DNA of 64,000 nucleotides from NCBI RefSeq assembly GCF_041240605.1, contig NZ_CP162487.1, forward strand, positions 1,371,001 through 1,435,000. The letters run 5' to 3'. How positions within the stretch are numbered: the first letter of the stretch is position 1; each line of letters begins with the position of its first letter. A program made the translations under genes and the position numbers. Positions 1 through 8,441 of this stretch are shown in pieces. Under the pieces are notes generated by a model, which had not been told where the DNA came from, made no database searches, and was given only the letters and a program-made list of their open reading frames with translations. This DNA comes from Xanthomonas sp. DAR 80977. GTDB taxonomy: Bacteria > Pseudomonadota > Gammaproteobacteria > Xanthomonadales > Xanthomonadaceae.

Positions 1-1
1 G

Positions 2-196
2 CCCGGGCATGCGCCGCACCTGAGCGCGCTGCGCCCGCCGGCACCGGCCATGCAGGCCTTGCTGCCGTGGCTGCAGCGCGCGCAGGTGATCTGCACGCAT
101 CGCCATGGCGCGTTGCGCATCGCGCCATACCTGCAGCTGACGCCGGAGGCGATGCGCGGGCTGGCGCGGGAGATGGTGGCAGCGGCGCGGGGGTGA
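2..196 (+). CDS. Class V aminotransferase family protein, C-terminal fragment
   Basis: The open frame enters from the left edge and stops with TGA at 194-196, so only the last 64 residues are visible. The tail contains HLSALRPP and, later, VICTHRHGALRIAPYLQ. This pattern, a late switch strand of the form RGDALRIAPHLY, is what I know from the C-terminus of PLP-dependent class V aminotransferases (cysteine desulfurase/selenocysteine lyase-like and kynureninase-like enzymes). The PLP lysine and active site lie outside the window, so the substrate cannot be inferred. A repeat-rich gap follows, so it is probably the last gene of its unit. Confidence 0.55.
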   Translation, partial: PGHAPHLSALRPPAPAMQALLPWLQRAQVICTHRHGALRIAPYLQLTPEAMRGLAREMVAAARG

Positions 197-284
197 GCGC
201 TGCATTCGCGAAACGCGTTCGCGGTGCTTGCATGGAGGAGAGGCTCTGGGTGGCCTCGGGCCGTCAGCCCCGACGGTGACTGGA

Positions 285-495
285 GGGGGAGGTCCGCCGC
301 TTCGTTCGTCGCGACTGAAGTCGCTCCCACAGGGGCTTGCGGGGAGCTTGCTGGGTGCGTTGTGGGAGGGGCTTCAGTCCCGACTGTGGCCGGAGCCTGG
401 GAGGTTGGCCGCTTCGTTCGTCGCGGCTGAAGCCGCTCCTACAGGGCTTGCGGCACGCCGGCTGGGTGCACTGTAGGAGGGGCTTCAGCCCCGAC
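285..495. repeat. Two tandem copies of an inverted REP pair (GTAG/SMAG-like)
   Basis: Four related 24-base palindromic units lie at 308-331, 361-384, 420-443 and 472-495. Their core is GGAGCGGCTTCAGCCGC or a variant, with GTAG or GTGG at one end and GAC at the other. Units 1 and 2 face each other, as do units 3 and 4, making two long hairpins. The flanks match as well (CCGCTTCGTTCGTCGC upstream, GGGCTTGCGG in the loop), so a block of about 100 bases was duplicated with a period of about 112. Stenotrophomonas and Xanthomonas genomes carry such REPs, usually mobilised by RAYT transposases; none is in this window. The rest of 197-604 shows no gene. Confidence 0.85.
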
Positions 496-604
496 AGGAT
501 CCGAGCCGCTCGGCGATCGATGCCGTCTTGCGGCCAACGGTCCGAAGCCAGCCTGAGACGCTTCCACAGTGGCAGGCGTTCCGGGTGCCCGCGCCGCGTC
601 CGCC

Positions 605-2101
605 TCAGCGGCGCGCCGCCAGGCGCAGGCCGCGCGGGGTCAGCCAGCGCTCCAGTCCCTCGAACAGCGCCTGCACCAGCAGCGCGAGCGCCGCCGCCGG
701 AACCGCGCCTTCCAGGATCAGGCCGATGTCGTCCAGGCGGATGCCGGTCAGGATCGGCTGGCCGTAGCCGCCGGCGCCGATCAGCGCGCCCAGCGTGGCG
801 GTGCCGACGTTGATCACCGCCGCGGTCTTGATCCCGGCCAGGATGGTGCGCAAGGCCAGCGGCAGTTCGATCCGCCACAGCCGCGTGCCGGGCGGCAGGC
901 CGATCGCCGCGGCGGTTTCGCGCAGTTCGCGGGCGATGCCGGTCAGGCCGGCATGGGTGTTGCGCACGATCGGCAGCAGGCTGTACAGGAACAGCGCGGC
1001 GATCGCCGGCTTGGCGCCGATGCCGAACAGCGGGATCATGAACACGAACACCGCCAGCGAGGGCAGCGTCTGCAGCACGCCGGTCAGCGACAGCACCACC
1101 TGGCCGAGCCGCGGCCGGTAGGCGGCGACGATGCCCAGCGGCAGCGCCACCAGCAGGGCCAGGCCCAGCGACAGGCCGACCAGCGCGAGGTGTTCGCGGC
1201 TGCGTTGCAGCAGGCGCGCCAGCCGGCTGTCCTGCGCCGGTTCCGCGACGCCCAGCCACTGCGCGGCGATCGCGCTTTCGGCGCGCTTGTCCAGTTTCGC
1301 CTCGGCGTTGAGCCGTTGCATGGTCGCCGCGTCGATGCGCCCGCCCAGGCCATCCAGCGCCTGCACGAAGCGCGGCGCGCGCTGCGCCAGGTCGCTGCGA
1401 TACAGGAACACCGCGGCGTAGCGCGGAAAGTAGCGGCGGTCGTCCTGCAGCACCAGCAGGTCGTGCGCCGGGATCTCGGCGTCGGTGCTGTACAGGTCGG
1501 TGATGTCGATCGTGCCGCTGTCCAGCGCGCGATAGGCCAGGTCGTGGTCCAGCCCGGTCGGGGTCTGCGGCAGCCGGTAGGCCGCGCGCACCCCGGGCCA
1601 GCCGTCGGCGCGCGACACGAACTCGTTGCTGAGCCCGAGCTTCAGCGACGGATGCGCGGCCAGGTCGGAGATGCGGGCGATGCCCAGCGCCTGCGCGCGC
1701 TGCCGGCGCATGCCGAACGCATAGGTGTTGTCGAAGCCCAGCGGTGCGCTCATCGCCAGGCCGTGCGCGGCCAGGGCGCGGCGCAACGCGGCATCGTCGG
1801 CGTCGGGCAGCTGCAGCAGTTCCGTGGCCAGGGTGCCGGTGTATTCGGCGTAGGCGTCGATCGAACCCTGCTGCAGCGCGCGCCACAGGATGCGGGTGCC
1901 GCCGAGCTGGCGCCGGTGTTCGACCTGCACGCCGGCCTGGCGCCCGGCGCCGGCGGCGATCTCGCCGAGCACCACCGCCTCGGTGAAGTTCTTCGAGCCG
2001 ACCACCACCTTCGCCGGCGCCGCCATCGCCAGGCCGCAGAGCAGGGCGAGCAACGCCGCGAGCACGAGGCGCGCGCCCGCGCGGCGGCGCGTCGCGGCCA
2101 T
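605..2101 (-). CDS. Osmoprotectant (glycine betaine/choline) ABC transporter, fused substrate-binding protein and permease
   Basis: This 498-residue protein starts with a basic, hydrophobic signal-like segment ending near AMA (about residue 26). A substrate-binding domain follows, opening with VVVGSKNFTEA, the hallmark of OpuBC/OsmX/YehZ-type quaternary-amine binding proteins. From about residue 290 to the end it is a ProW/OpuBB-type permease with several membrane segments. The start ATG at 2099-2101 overlaps the stop of the upstream ATPase gene by one base (TGATG), so the two are translationally coupled and form one importer. Known fused betaine permeases usually have the permease first and the binding domain last; here the order is reversed. 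Betaine or choline as substrate is inferred from family resemblance. Confidence 0.88.
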   Translation of the reverse strand: MAATRRRAGARLVLAALLALLCGLAMAAPAKVVVGSKNFTEAVVLGEIAAGAGRQAGVQVEHRRQLGGTRILWRALQQGSIDAYAEYTGTLATELLQLPDADDAALRRALAAHGLAMSAPLGFDNTYAFGMRRQRAQALGIARISDLAAHPSLKLGLSNEFVSRADGWPGVRAAYRLPQTPTGLDHDLAYRALDSGTIDITDLYSTDAEIPAHDLLVLQDDRRYFPRYAAVFLYRSDLAQRAPRFVQALDGLGGRIDAATMQRLNAEAKLDKRAESAIAAQWLGVAEPAQDSRLARLLQRSREHLALVGLSLGLALLVALPLGIVAAYRPRLGQVVLSLTGVLQTLPSLAVFVFMIPLFGIGAKPAIAALFLYSLLPIVRNTHAGLTGIARELRETAAAIGLPPGTRLWRIELPLALRTILAGIKTAAVINVGTATLGALIGAGGYGQPILTGIRLDDIGLILEGAVPAAALALLVQALFEGLERWLTPRGLRLAARR

Positions 2102-2838
2102 CACCGCGCGTCCTGCAGCGTGCGCTGCGCGTGCAGGAACTGGCCGACGAACGGCTCGGCCGGCGCATCCAGCAGGTCGCGCGCGCTGCCTTGCTGCACG
2201 ATGCGGCCGCTGCGCATCAGCACCAGGGTGTCGCCCAGGTAGGCGGCCTCGGCGACGTCGTGGGTCACCAGCACCACGGTCTTGCCGAGCAGCGCGAACA
2301 GCTCGCGCATCTGCGTCTGCAGTTCGTGGCGCACGACCGGGTCGAGCGCGCCCAGCGGTTCGTCCAGCAGCAGCACCGGCGGGTCCAGCAGCAGCGCGCG
2401 GATCAGGCCGACACGCTGGCGCTGGCCGCCGGACAGTTCGGCCGGATAGCGCGCCAGCAGCGCGTCGGGCAGGCGGCACAGCGCGGCCAGTTCGTGCAGC
2501 CGCGCGTCGATCCGCGGCTGCGCCCAGCCCAGGGTCTGCGCCAGCAGGGCGGCGTTGTCGCGCGCGCTCAGGTGCGGGAACAGCCCGCCTTCCTGGATCA
2601 CGTAGCCGATGCGGCGGCGCTGCGCCAGCAGGGTGGCGCGACGCAGCGGTTCGCCCTGGAAGCGCACCTCGCCGGCGTCCGGCCATTCCAGCCCGAGCAG
2701 CATGCGCAGCACGCTGGACTTGCCGGCGCCGCTGGGGCCGATCAGCGCGGTGCTGCGGCCGGGGGCGATGCGCAGATCGACCCTGTCCAGTGCGAGTGCG
2801 TCGCCGTAGCGGCGGGTGACCTGATGCAGTTCGAACAT
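2101..2838 (-). CDS. Osmoprotectant ABC transporter ATP-binding protein
   Basis: A 245-residue cytoplasmic ATPase. Walker A GPSGAGKS is at about 34-41, the Q-loop glutamine near 82, the signature LSGGQRQR near 135-142, Walker B VLLLDE near 155-160, and the switch histidine is in VLVTHD. It resembles OpuBA/ProV/YehX ATPases but is short and lacks the C-terminal CBS pair of the longer ProV proteins, so gating by CBS domains is not expected. It is first in a two-gene operon with the fused binding protein/permease, overlapping it by one base. Confidence 0.9.
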   Translation of the reverse strand: MFELHQVTRRYGDALALDRVDLRIAPGRSTALIGPSGAGKSSVLRMLLGLEWPDAGEVRFQGEPLRRATLLAQRRRIGYVIQEGGLFPHLSARDNAALLAQTLGWAQPRIDARLHELAALCRLPDALLARYPAELSGGQRQRVGLIRALLLDPPVLLLDEPLGALDPVVRHELQTQMRELFALLGKTVVLVTHDVAEAAYLGDTLVLMRSGRIVQQGSARDLLDAPAEPFVGQFLHAQRTLQDAR

Positions 2839-2902
2839 GCGGCCAGCATAGCCGGGCCGCGCCGTGCGGTGCGCGAAGGCAGGCGTCGGCGCGGTCGCCG
2901 GC

Positions 2903-3871
2903 TCAGTCGGCGAAACCGGTCAGCAGCTCCAGCGTCGGCTTCGGCCGCGCCAGGTCGTACATCAGGCCGAAGTGGCCTTCCACGCCCTGCAGGTCGGTCT
3001 GGTCGAGCAACTCGTAGAGGTTGATCTCGGCGACCACGTCGGCGTAGTCGCTCTGCAGCGTGCGCACGATCTGCGCCACGCTGTCGTAGCAGGCGCCGTC
3101 GCCGGCATGGCCGCCGTCGGTGTTGCCGGCGTAGACCTCGGCGCAGTTGACCTCGTTGAAGAACACCTTGCCGCCGTATTTCTGCGCCGCGCCGCGCATC
3201 TGCCCCAGGTACAGGTCCATCCAGTAGCCGCGGTCGTGGTGGAACGGGTAGTAGTGGAAGCTGATGTGGTCGAAATCGAAGCCGGAGGCCTTGGCCATGT
3301 CCAGGAACCACAGCGAGCCGCGGCGATCGCCGGGGCAGCGCGCGTTCGCCGACTGGTCGTCGCTGTTGCAGGCGGTGATGTTGATGGTGAATTCCAGGCC
3401 GGCGCCGAGTTCGTCCGAGGCCTGCTTCATGCCGCGGTACATCGCGGTCATCGCATCGATGCGCGCCTGCGCGCCATCGCGGCTGTAGTCCTGCTCGTTG
3501 CCGATTTCCCACAGCTTGATGTCGGCGGCGTAGCGCCGCGCCAGCTGGTAGCCGATCTCGCGCGACATCGGGTACACCATCGGCCGCAGCGCGATGCGGT
3601 ACTGGCGCGACAGCGCCACCAGCCGGTCGAGCACGGCGAAGTTGCGCGGGTCCACGTCGAAGCGGTAGCTGCGCAGGTTGCGCTGGTCGAGCAGCCGGAA
3701 CACGGCCTTGGCCTGGCTGAGCGGATAGGCAGGGCGGTCGTCGTGGCCGTTGACGCCGAACACGATGGCCGGCGCCGCGGCGCTGCGCTCGGCGGCGCCG
3801 GCGGGCAGGGCGCCGGCGACGAGGGCGCAGGCCAGGAGCCGGGACAGCGGGAGCAGGGGGAGCTTCGGCAT
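2903..3871 (-). CDS. Secreted clan GH-A glycoside hydrolase (GH39/GH5-like)
   Basis: A 322-residue protein with a signal peptide (hydrophobic stretch about 9-22, ALA/GAA cleavage region near 27). The ATG at 3869-3871 is preceded by AGGAG at good spacing, whereas extending further upstream would add a basic, non-signal leader. The catalytic pair of clan GH-A is visible: the acid/base Glu in WEIGNEQ (E126) and the nucleophile Glu in VFFNEVN (E240), about 114 residues apart as expected. HYYPFHHD between them fits the aromatic loop of the barrel. The substrate is unknown; xylosidase/iduronidase-like GH39 or GH5-type glucanase are both possible. It is a single gene. Confidence 0.72.
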   Translation of the reverse strand: MPKLPLLPLSRLLACALVAGALPAGAAERSAAAPAIVFGVNGHDDRPAYPLSQAKAVFRLLDQRNLRSYRFDVDPRNFAVLDRLVALSRQYRIALRPMVYPMSREIGYQLARRYAADIKLWEIGNEQDYSRDGAQARIDAMTAMYRGMKQASDELGAGLEFTINITACNSDDQSANARCPGDRRGSLWFLDMAKASGFDFDHISFHYYPFHHDRGYWMDLYLGQMRGAAQKYGGKVFFNEVNCAEVYAGNTDGGHAGDGACYDSVAQIVRTLQSDYADVVAEINLYELLDQTDLQGVEGHFGLMYDLARPKPTLELLTGFAD

Positions 3872-4144
3872 GGCAGGTCTCCTGACTGGCCGGCACGCGT
3901 GGAGCGCGGGGGCGGGTCGGCCGAGCCTAGCAAGCGGCCGCTGCGGCAGGCGCATGCCGGCCGAGCGCTGCACCACAGATCGCGGAACTGGCGCATGCCG
4001 CCGGCGGCGGGGCCGCCCATCGCAAGCGGAGCGCAGCATGGCAACGGATCGCGGCGTCGCCTGCAGGCCGACCGGGCCGGGCGCGAGCGCGGCGCCGGTC
4101 CAGCCAGGCGAACCCGCGTGCGGAGACGGTCGCCGCCAAACGCA
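3872..4144. other. Intergenic, no gene seen
   Basis: About 270 bases between the glycosidase start and the bamD terminator. The sequence is GC-rich with open frames only as codon shadows. It presumably holds the glycosidase promoter, but no convincing -35/-10 pair or operator could be picked out. Confidence 0.5.
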
Positions 4145-4166
4145 ACAGGGGCCTTGCGGCCCCTGT
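4145..4166 (-). terminator. Terminator downstream of bamD
   Basis: Perfect 9-bp stem ACAGGGGCC/GGCCCCTGT with a 4-base loop, 23 bases past the bamD stop. On the minus strand it is followed by TTGCGTTT, a fair though imperfect T-tract. Confidence 0.75.
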
Positions 4167-4189
4167 CTGCTTGCATCCGTCAGCGTGGC

Positions 4190-5068
4190 TCAGCGCGCCA
4201 TCTGCGAGTTGGCCTGCCCGGTGGAGGCGGACTTCTCGCCGGCGAACGGGTTGAGCTTGCGGATCATCCACGGGTACTTCGGCCAGTGGCCGGTCAGCCA
4301 CGGGTGCTTGGGATCGTTGAGTTCCAGCACCCGGCGCGCGTCGTCGGCCAGCGGCTTGTTGCCCAGATGGGTATAGGCCTCGGCCAGGACCGCCACCGCG
4401 TCGTACTGGTAGGCGCTCTGCGGGTAGGTCTCCAGCAGGTAGGTGGCGCGGCCGGCGGCCGACACCCAGGCGTCGCGGCGCAGGTAGTACAGCGCGTTGT
4501 CCAGTTCGTGCTGGGCGAACACGTTGCGCAGCGCGATCATGCGCTGGCGCGCGTCGGGGGCGTAGCGGCTGTTCGGATAGCGCTCGGCGACGATGCTGAA
4601 GTCGGCATAGGCCTGCTGCGGCGTGGACAGGTCGCGGCGGCTCGGGTCCAGCGACCACACCCGGCGCAGGAACACCGTGTCGCGGTTGCCGTTGGACAGC
4701 CCGCGCAGGTAGTACATGTAGGCGATGTTGCGGTGGGTCGGGTAGGTGCGGATGAAGCGGTCGATGCTGGACACCGCGTCGTCGTGCTTGCCGGCCTTGT
4801 ACTGGGCGTAGGCGCTCTCGATCATCGCCTGCTCGGTGTACTGGCCGTAGGGGTACTGCGCGATCAGGCGCTTGAAGCTGCCCTCGGCGCCGGCCCAGTT
4901 GCCGGTCTCCATCTGCGTGTGCGCCTTCTGGTACAGCTGCTCCACCGGCATCCCTTCCTCGGGATTCTTGTTCTTCTGGCGGTGGCAACCCGTTGCCACG
5001 ACGACCATGACCAGCATCAGGGCGATGAAACGGACGTGCGCGGAGAGCGGGACGGAGCGTCGGATCAT
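4190..5068 (-). CDS. bamD: Outer membrane assembly lipoprotein BamD
   Basis: A 292-residue lipoprotein of the BAM complex that inserts beta-barrels into the outer membrane. The N-terminus has a hydrophobic segment ending in VATGC (lipobox; Cys near residue 28). TPR-like repeats follow with the family's signature phrasing: AEGSFKRLIAQYPYGQYTEQA, AYAQYKAG, RFIRTYPTHRN and AYMYYLRGL. It is somewhat longer than the E. coli protein (about 245 residues), mainly in the C-terminal tail, as in other xanthomonads. It is divergent from rluD, a conserved neighbour in many gammaproteobacteria. Supporting the many TonB-dependent receptors of this organism is its expected job. Confidence 0.96.
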   Translation of the reverse strand: MIRRSVPLSAHVRFIALMLVMVVVATGCHRQKNKNPEEGMPVEQLYQKAHTQMETGNWAGAEGSFKRLIAQYPYGQYTEQAMIESAYAQYKAGKHDDAVSSIDRFIRTYPTHRNIAYMYYLRGLSNGNRDTVFLRRVWSLDPSRRDLSTPQQAYADFSIVAERYPNSRYAPDARQRMIALRNVFAQHELDNALYYLRRDAWVSAAGRATYLLETYPQSAYQYDAVAVLAEAYTHLGNKPLADDARRVLELNDPKHPWLTGHWPKYPWMIRKLNPFAGEKSASTGQANSQMAR

Positions 5069-5183
5069 GGGTTCGGGCAGGACACGTCAGGAATACGAAG
5101 GGGCGATGATAGCCTAGTGGCCTGTCCGGCGACTGACTACGGCCGCCGCGACCCTCCCTTTCCGACGTAGCCGTGCCTTTTCC

Positions 5184-6191
5184 ATGCCCAATACCCTCCC
5201 GGACACCCCCGAGGACGACGCTTCCGACGGCCCGCGCCAGGCGCGCGTGCCCGACCAGGCCGCCGGCCGCCGCTTCGACGCGGTGCTGGCCGAGCTGTTT
5301 CCCGAATTCTCGCGTTCGCGCCTGGCCGAATGGATCAAGTCCGGCGATGCGCTGCTGGACGGGGCCCAGGCGCGGCCGCGCGACGCCCTGCGCGGCGGCG
5401 AGATCGCCAGCCTGCACGCGGTGCTGGAGACCCAGACCCATGCGCTGCCGGAGGACATCCCGCTGGAGGTGCTGTACGAGGACGACCAGGTCATCGTGCT
5501 GAACAAGCCGGCCGGGCTGGTGGTGCATCCGGGCGCCGGCAACCCCAGCGGCACCCTGGTCAACGCGCTGCTGTACCGCGATCCGTCGCTGGCGGCGCTG
5601 CCGCGCGCCGGCATCGTGCACCGCCTGGACAAGGACACCAGCGGCGCGATGGTGGTGGCGCGGACCCTGCCGGCGCACACCTCGCTGGTGGCGCAGCTGT
5701 CGGCGCGCGACGTGCACCGCCAGTACCTGGCGGTGGTGGCCGGGCCGCTGGTCTCCGGCGGCACCGCCAATGCGCCGATCGACCGCCACCCGCGCGACCG
5801 CCTGCGCATGGCGGTGCGCGAGGACGGCCGCGACGCGGTCACCCACTACCGGCTGCGCGAGCGCTTCCGCGCGCATACCGCGCTGGAGTGCCGGCTGGAG
5901 ACCGGGCGCACCCACCAGATCCGCGTGCACATGGCGCACCTGAAGCACCCGATCATCGGCGACCCGCTGTACGGCGGCCCGCTCAAGCTGCCCAAGGGCG
6001 CGACCGAGGAACTGATCGCCGAACTGCGCGGCTTCAAGCGCCAGGCGCTGCATGCCGAGACCCTGGAGTTCAAGCACCCCACCCATGGCGAGCCGGTGCG
6101 CGCCACCGCCGCGGTGCCGGCCGACCTGCAGCGCCTGCTGGCCGCGCTGCGCACCGATTCGCGGCTGGCCGCCGAGCAGGCGCGGCGCTGA
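5184..6191 (+). CDS. rluD: 23S rRNA pseudouridine(1911/1915/1917) synthase
   Basis: A 335-residue RluA-family enzyme. An S4-type RNA-binding domain occupies about 25-85 ([30 protein letters not shown]). The catalytic domain has HRLDKDTSG at 146-154 with the catalytic Asp at 149, and the later [26 protein letters not shown] block. It converts helix 69 uridines of 23S rRNA to pseudouridine, which helps ribosome assembly. Divergent transcription from bamD across a 115-base gap supports RluD over the paralogues RluA and RluC. Confidence 0.95.
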   Translation: MPNTLPDTPEDDASDGPRQARVPDQAAGRRFDAVLAELFPEFSRSRLAEWIKSGDALLDGAQARPRDALRGGEIASLHAVLETQTHALPEDIPLEVLYEDDQVIVLNKPAGLVVHPGAGNPSGTLVNALLYRDPSLAALPRAGIVHRLDKDTSGAMVVARTLPAHTSLVAQLSARDVHRQYLAVVAGPLVSGGTANAPIDRHPRDRLRMAVREDGRDAVTHYRLRERFRAHTALECRLETGRTHQIRVHMAHLKHPIIGDPLYGGPLKLPKGATEELIAELRGFKRQALHAETLEFKHPTHGEPVRATAAVPADLQRLLAALRTDSRLAAEQARR

Positions 6192-6390
6192 GCATGGCGG
6201 CGCTGTCGGGCCAGACCGCGACGCGCGCCGGCAGGGCTGGCGCCTTGGCGGCGGCGCGCGCGCGCTGCCTGCCCGGATTCCATCCCACTTGCGCGGTGGG
6301 CGCAGCGCGCCCGGCCGGTGGCGCTGCGCTGCGTTCGGCGGCACCGTTCGCCTGCGCGGACGTCGCTGGATTGCCACGGGGCGCACGCGC

Positions 6391-7164
6391 ATGAGCGACT
6401 TCGCGCTCGTCGCCGACTGGCCGGCACCGCCGCGGGTGCAGGCGCTGACCACGCTGCGCCACGGCGCCGGCGCCTCGGCGGCGCCGTTCGACCGCTTCAA
6501 CCTGGGCAACCGCAGCGCCGCCGACGGCGACGACCCGGCCACGGTGCAGCGCAACCGCGACGAACTCGCCGCGCGCCTGGCGCTGCCGTCGCCGCCGCAC
6601 TGGCTGCGGCAGGTGCACGGGGTGCAGGTGCTGCGCTTCGAGCGGCCGCCTGTCGCGGTCGGCATCGACGCCGAGCCGACCGCCGATGCCGCGGTCACCG
6701 CGGTGCCCGGCGTGGTGCTGGCGATCCTGACCGCCGACTGCCTGCCGGTGGTGTTCGCCGCCCGCGACGGCAGCGAGGTCGGCGCCGCGCATGCCGGCTG
6801 GCAGGGCCTGGCCGGCGGCGTGCTGGAAGCCACCGTGGCCGCCTTGCGCACGCCGCCGGCGCAGCTGCAGGCCTGGCTGGGGCCGGCGGCCGGGCCGCAG
6901 GCCTACGAGATCGGCGCAAACGTGCGCGATGCCTTTCTCGGTCACGATCCGGCCGCGGCCAGCGCCTTCGCCGCCACCCGCCCAGGGCACTGGCGGGTGG
7001 ACCTGTATGCGCTGGCGCGGCAACGCCTGGCCGCAGCGGGGATCGACCCGCGGCACGTGCACGGCGACGGCCTGTGCACGATCACGGATGCGCAGCGCTT
7101 CTTTTCCTATCGCCGCGACCGCCGCAGCGGGCGCATGGCGACGCTGGCGTGGATCCAGGACTGA
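6391..7164 (+). CDS. pgeF: Purine nucleoside phosphorylase/laccase-domain protein PgeF (YfiH)
   Basis: A 257-residue protein of the YfiH/DUF152 family, shown elsewhere to edit cell-wall precursors and to act on purine nucleosides. The zinc-site residues are in the expected places: His76 in RQVHG, Cys117 in TADCLPV and His134 in GAAHAGW. The C-terminal FFSYRRD block is also family-typical. In many proteobacteria it directly follows rluD, as here after a 199-base gap. Its 3' end overlaps the next gene by 16 bases if the GTG start proposed there is right. Confidence 0.93.
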   Translation: MSDFALVADWPAPPRVQALTTLRHGAGASAAPFDRFNLGNRSAADGDDPATVQRNRDELAARLALPSPPHWLRQVHGVQVLRFERPPVAVGIDAEPTADAAVTAVPGVVLAILTADCLPVVFAARDGSEVGAAHAGWQGLAGGVLEATVAALRTPPAQLQAWLGPAAGPQAYEIGANVRDAFLGHDPAAASAFAATRPGHWRVDLYALARQRLAAAGIDPRHVHGDGLCTITDAQRFFSYRRDRRSGRMATLAWIQD

Positions 7165-7691
7165 GCGCACCGCTGTTCGCGCGACTGCTGGGGCCGGCGT
7201 TCGCGCGGCTGCCGCCGGCGCTGCGCACGCTGCATTCGGTACCACGGCGGCAGCGCTACGTCGGCCAGGCCGCGGTCCGCCGCGGCCGGCATCCGCTGCT
7301 GCCGCTGTGCGCATGGCTGGCGCGCCTGCCGCCGGCCAGCGCCACCCTGCCGGTCGAGGTGACCTTCAGCGCCGATGCGCGCGGCGAGCGCTGGCAGCGC
7401 CGTTTCGGCGCGCATGCGATGCCGTCGCGGCTGTGGCTGCAGGACGGGCGGCTGCGCGAGCGGCTGGGCGCGCTCGAGTTCGAATTCGCGCTGCGCGTGG
7501 ACGATGCGGCGATCGTCTGGCGCGCCACCCGCGCCTGGGCGTTCGGCGTGCTGCCGTTGCCGCGGCGCTGGCTGGCCGGCGTGCAGTGCCGCGAAAGCGA
7601 ACGCGATGGCCGCTATGCGTTCCTGGTCGATGTGGCGCTGCCGTGGATCGGCCCGTTCATCCGCTACGAGGGCTGGCTTGAGCCGGCCTGA
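7149..7691 (+). CDS. DUF4166 domain protein
   Basis: About 180 residues. The start is a guess: no ATG fits, and GTG at 7149 is the first start codon that leaves room for the domain, overlapping pgeF in another frame. The body shows the DUF4166 layout: LPPALRTLHS near the N-terminus, a central PVEVTFSADARGERWQRRF, then LGALEFEFAL, and a basic C-terminal part with LPRRWLAG and PFIRYEGWL. No catalytic residues are known to me for the family. It overlaps both neighbours, so pgeF, this gene and the DCC gene are probably co-transcribed. Confidence 0.7.
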   Translation: MDPGLSAPLFARLLGPAFARLPPALRTLHSVPRRQRYVGQAAVRRGRHPLLPLCAWLARLPPASATLPVEVTFSADARGERWQRRFGAHAMPSRLWLQDGRLRERLGALEFEFALRVDDAAIVWRATRAWAFGVLPLPRRWLAGVQCRESERDGRYAFLVDVALPWIGPFIRYEGWLEPA

Positions 7692-8121
7692 TCGCCCTGA
7701 TGCCGCCGCTCCGGCGGCGGACGCCGACAGCGCGATCGTCGTGTTCGACGGCGTGTGCCTGCTGTGCAGCCGCTGGGTGCGCTTCCTGCTGCGGTTCGAC
7801 CGCCGTGGCCGCTACCGGTTCGCCTCGATCCAATCGGCCAGCGGCCGCGCCTTGCTGGTCCGCAATGGGCTGGATCCGGACGACCCGCTGTCGTTCCTGT
7901 TGCTGACGCCGCAGCGTGCGTTGACCGATTCGGACGCGGCGATCGGCGTGATCGCCGGCCTCGGCGGCGCATGGCGCATCGCCGCCGTGCTGCGCCTGCT
8001 GCCGCGGCGCTGGCGCGATGCCGGCTACCGGGTACTGGCGCGCAACCGCTACCGCTGGTTCGGCACCTCCACGCAGTGCTTCCTGCCCGATCCGCAGCAG
8101 CGGTCGCGCTTTCTGGAGTGA
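7678..8121 (+). CDS. DCC-family (DUF393) thiol-disulfide oxidoreductase-like protein
   Basis: About 147 residues from a TTG start at 7678 that overlaps the preceding gene by 14 bases; no ATG is available. The family hallmark is clear: VVFDGVCLLCSRWVRFLLRFD, the D-x-x-C-x-x-C motif that names the DCC proteins and is predicted to form a thioredoxin-like redox pair. FASIQSASGRALL and the C-terminal RNRYRWFG, where R/K-x-R-x-W-F-G is typical, also fit. The partner is unknown. DCC genes often sit beside DUF4166 genes, as here. Confidence 0.82.
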   Translation: MSRPDRPDAAAPAADADSAIVVFDGVCLLCSRWVRFLLRFDRRGRYRFASIQSASGRALLVRNGLDPDDPLSFLLLTPQRALTDSDAAIGVIAGLGGAWRIAAVLRLLPRRWRDAGYRVLARNRYRWFGTSTQCFLPDPQQRSRFLE

Positions 8122-8441
8122 GCGCGGCGGGCGATGGCCGCGCGGTCGAATCGCCCGGCGTGCCGCGAACAAGGCGTCCAAACGCGCGCTGACCGCTTGC
8201 CTGGCCGCACGCAGGTGGCTGGGCTTCCACATCCGGTGCATGCAGGGGCGCGACTGCGCCGATTCACAAGCCGATGCTTGCCGCGTTCTTGTCGGAGCGG
8301 CGCGCATGCAGTGCGCGGAACCATCAGCTCATGGATCTTCTTTTCCTGTTGTTGTTGCTCACGCAGTGGCGCCGGCCGCCTGCGGTGGTCAGCGCCATGG
8401 AGACGCCGCCCGGCCCACCATCACCGCAGAGGAACGCTCCC
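8122..8441. other. Intergenic, no clear gene
   Basis: A 320-base gap. The frame of the next gene stays open upstream to about 8274 and includes a short leucine-rich stretch (MDLLFLLLLL from 8331), but that ATG has no ribosome site and the segment is not followed by a signal cleavage pattern. I see no hairpin or promoter worth naming. Confidence 0.4.

Noticed and set aside
8331-8441. Leucine-rich extension as the N-terminus of the hypothetical protein at 8442-9212
   Set aside because: The upstream ATG lacks a ribosome site, whereas ATG 8442 has a good one; kept only as an alternative.
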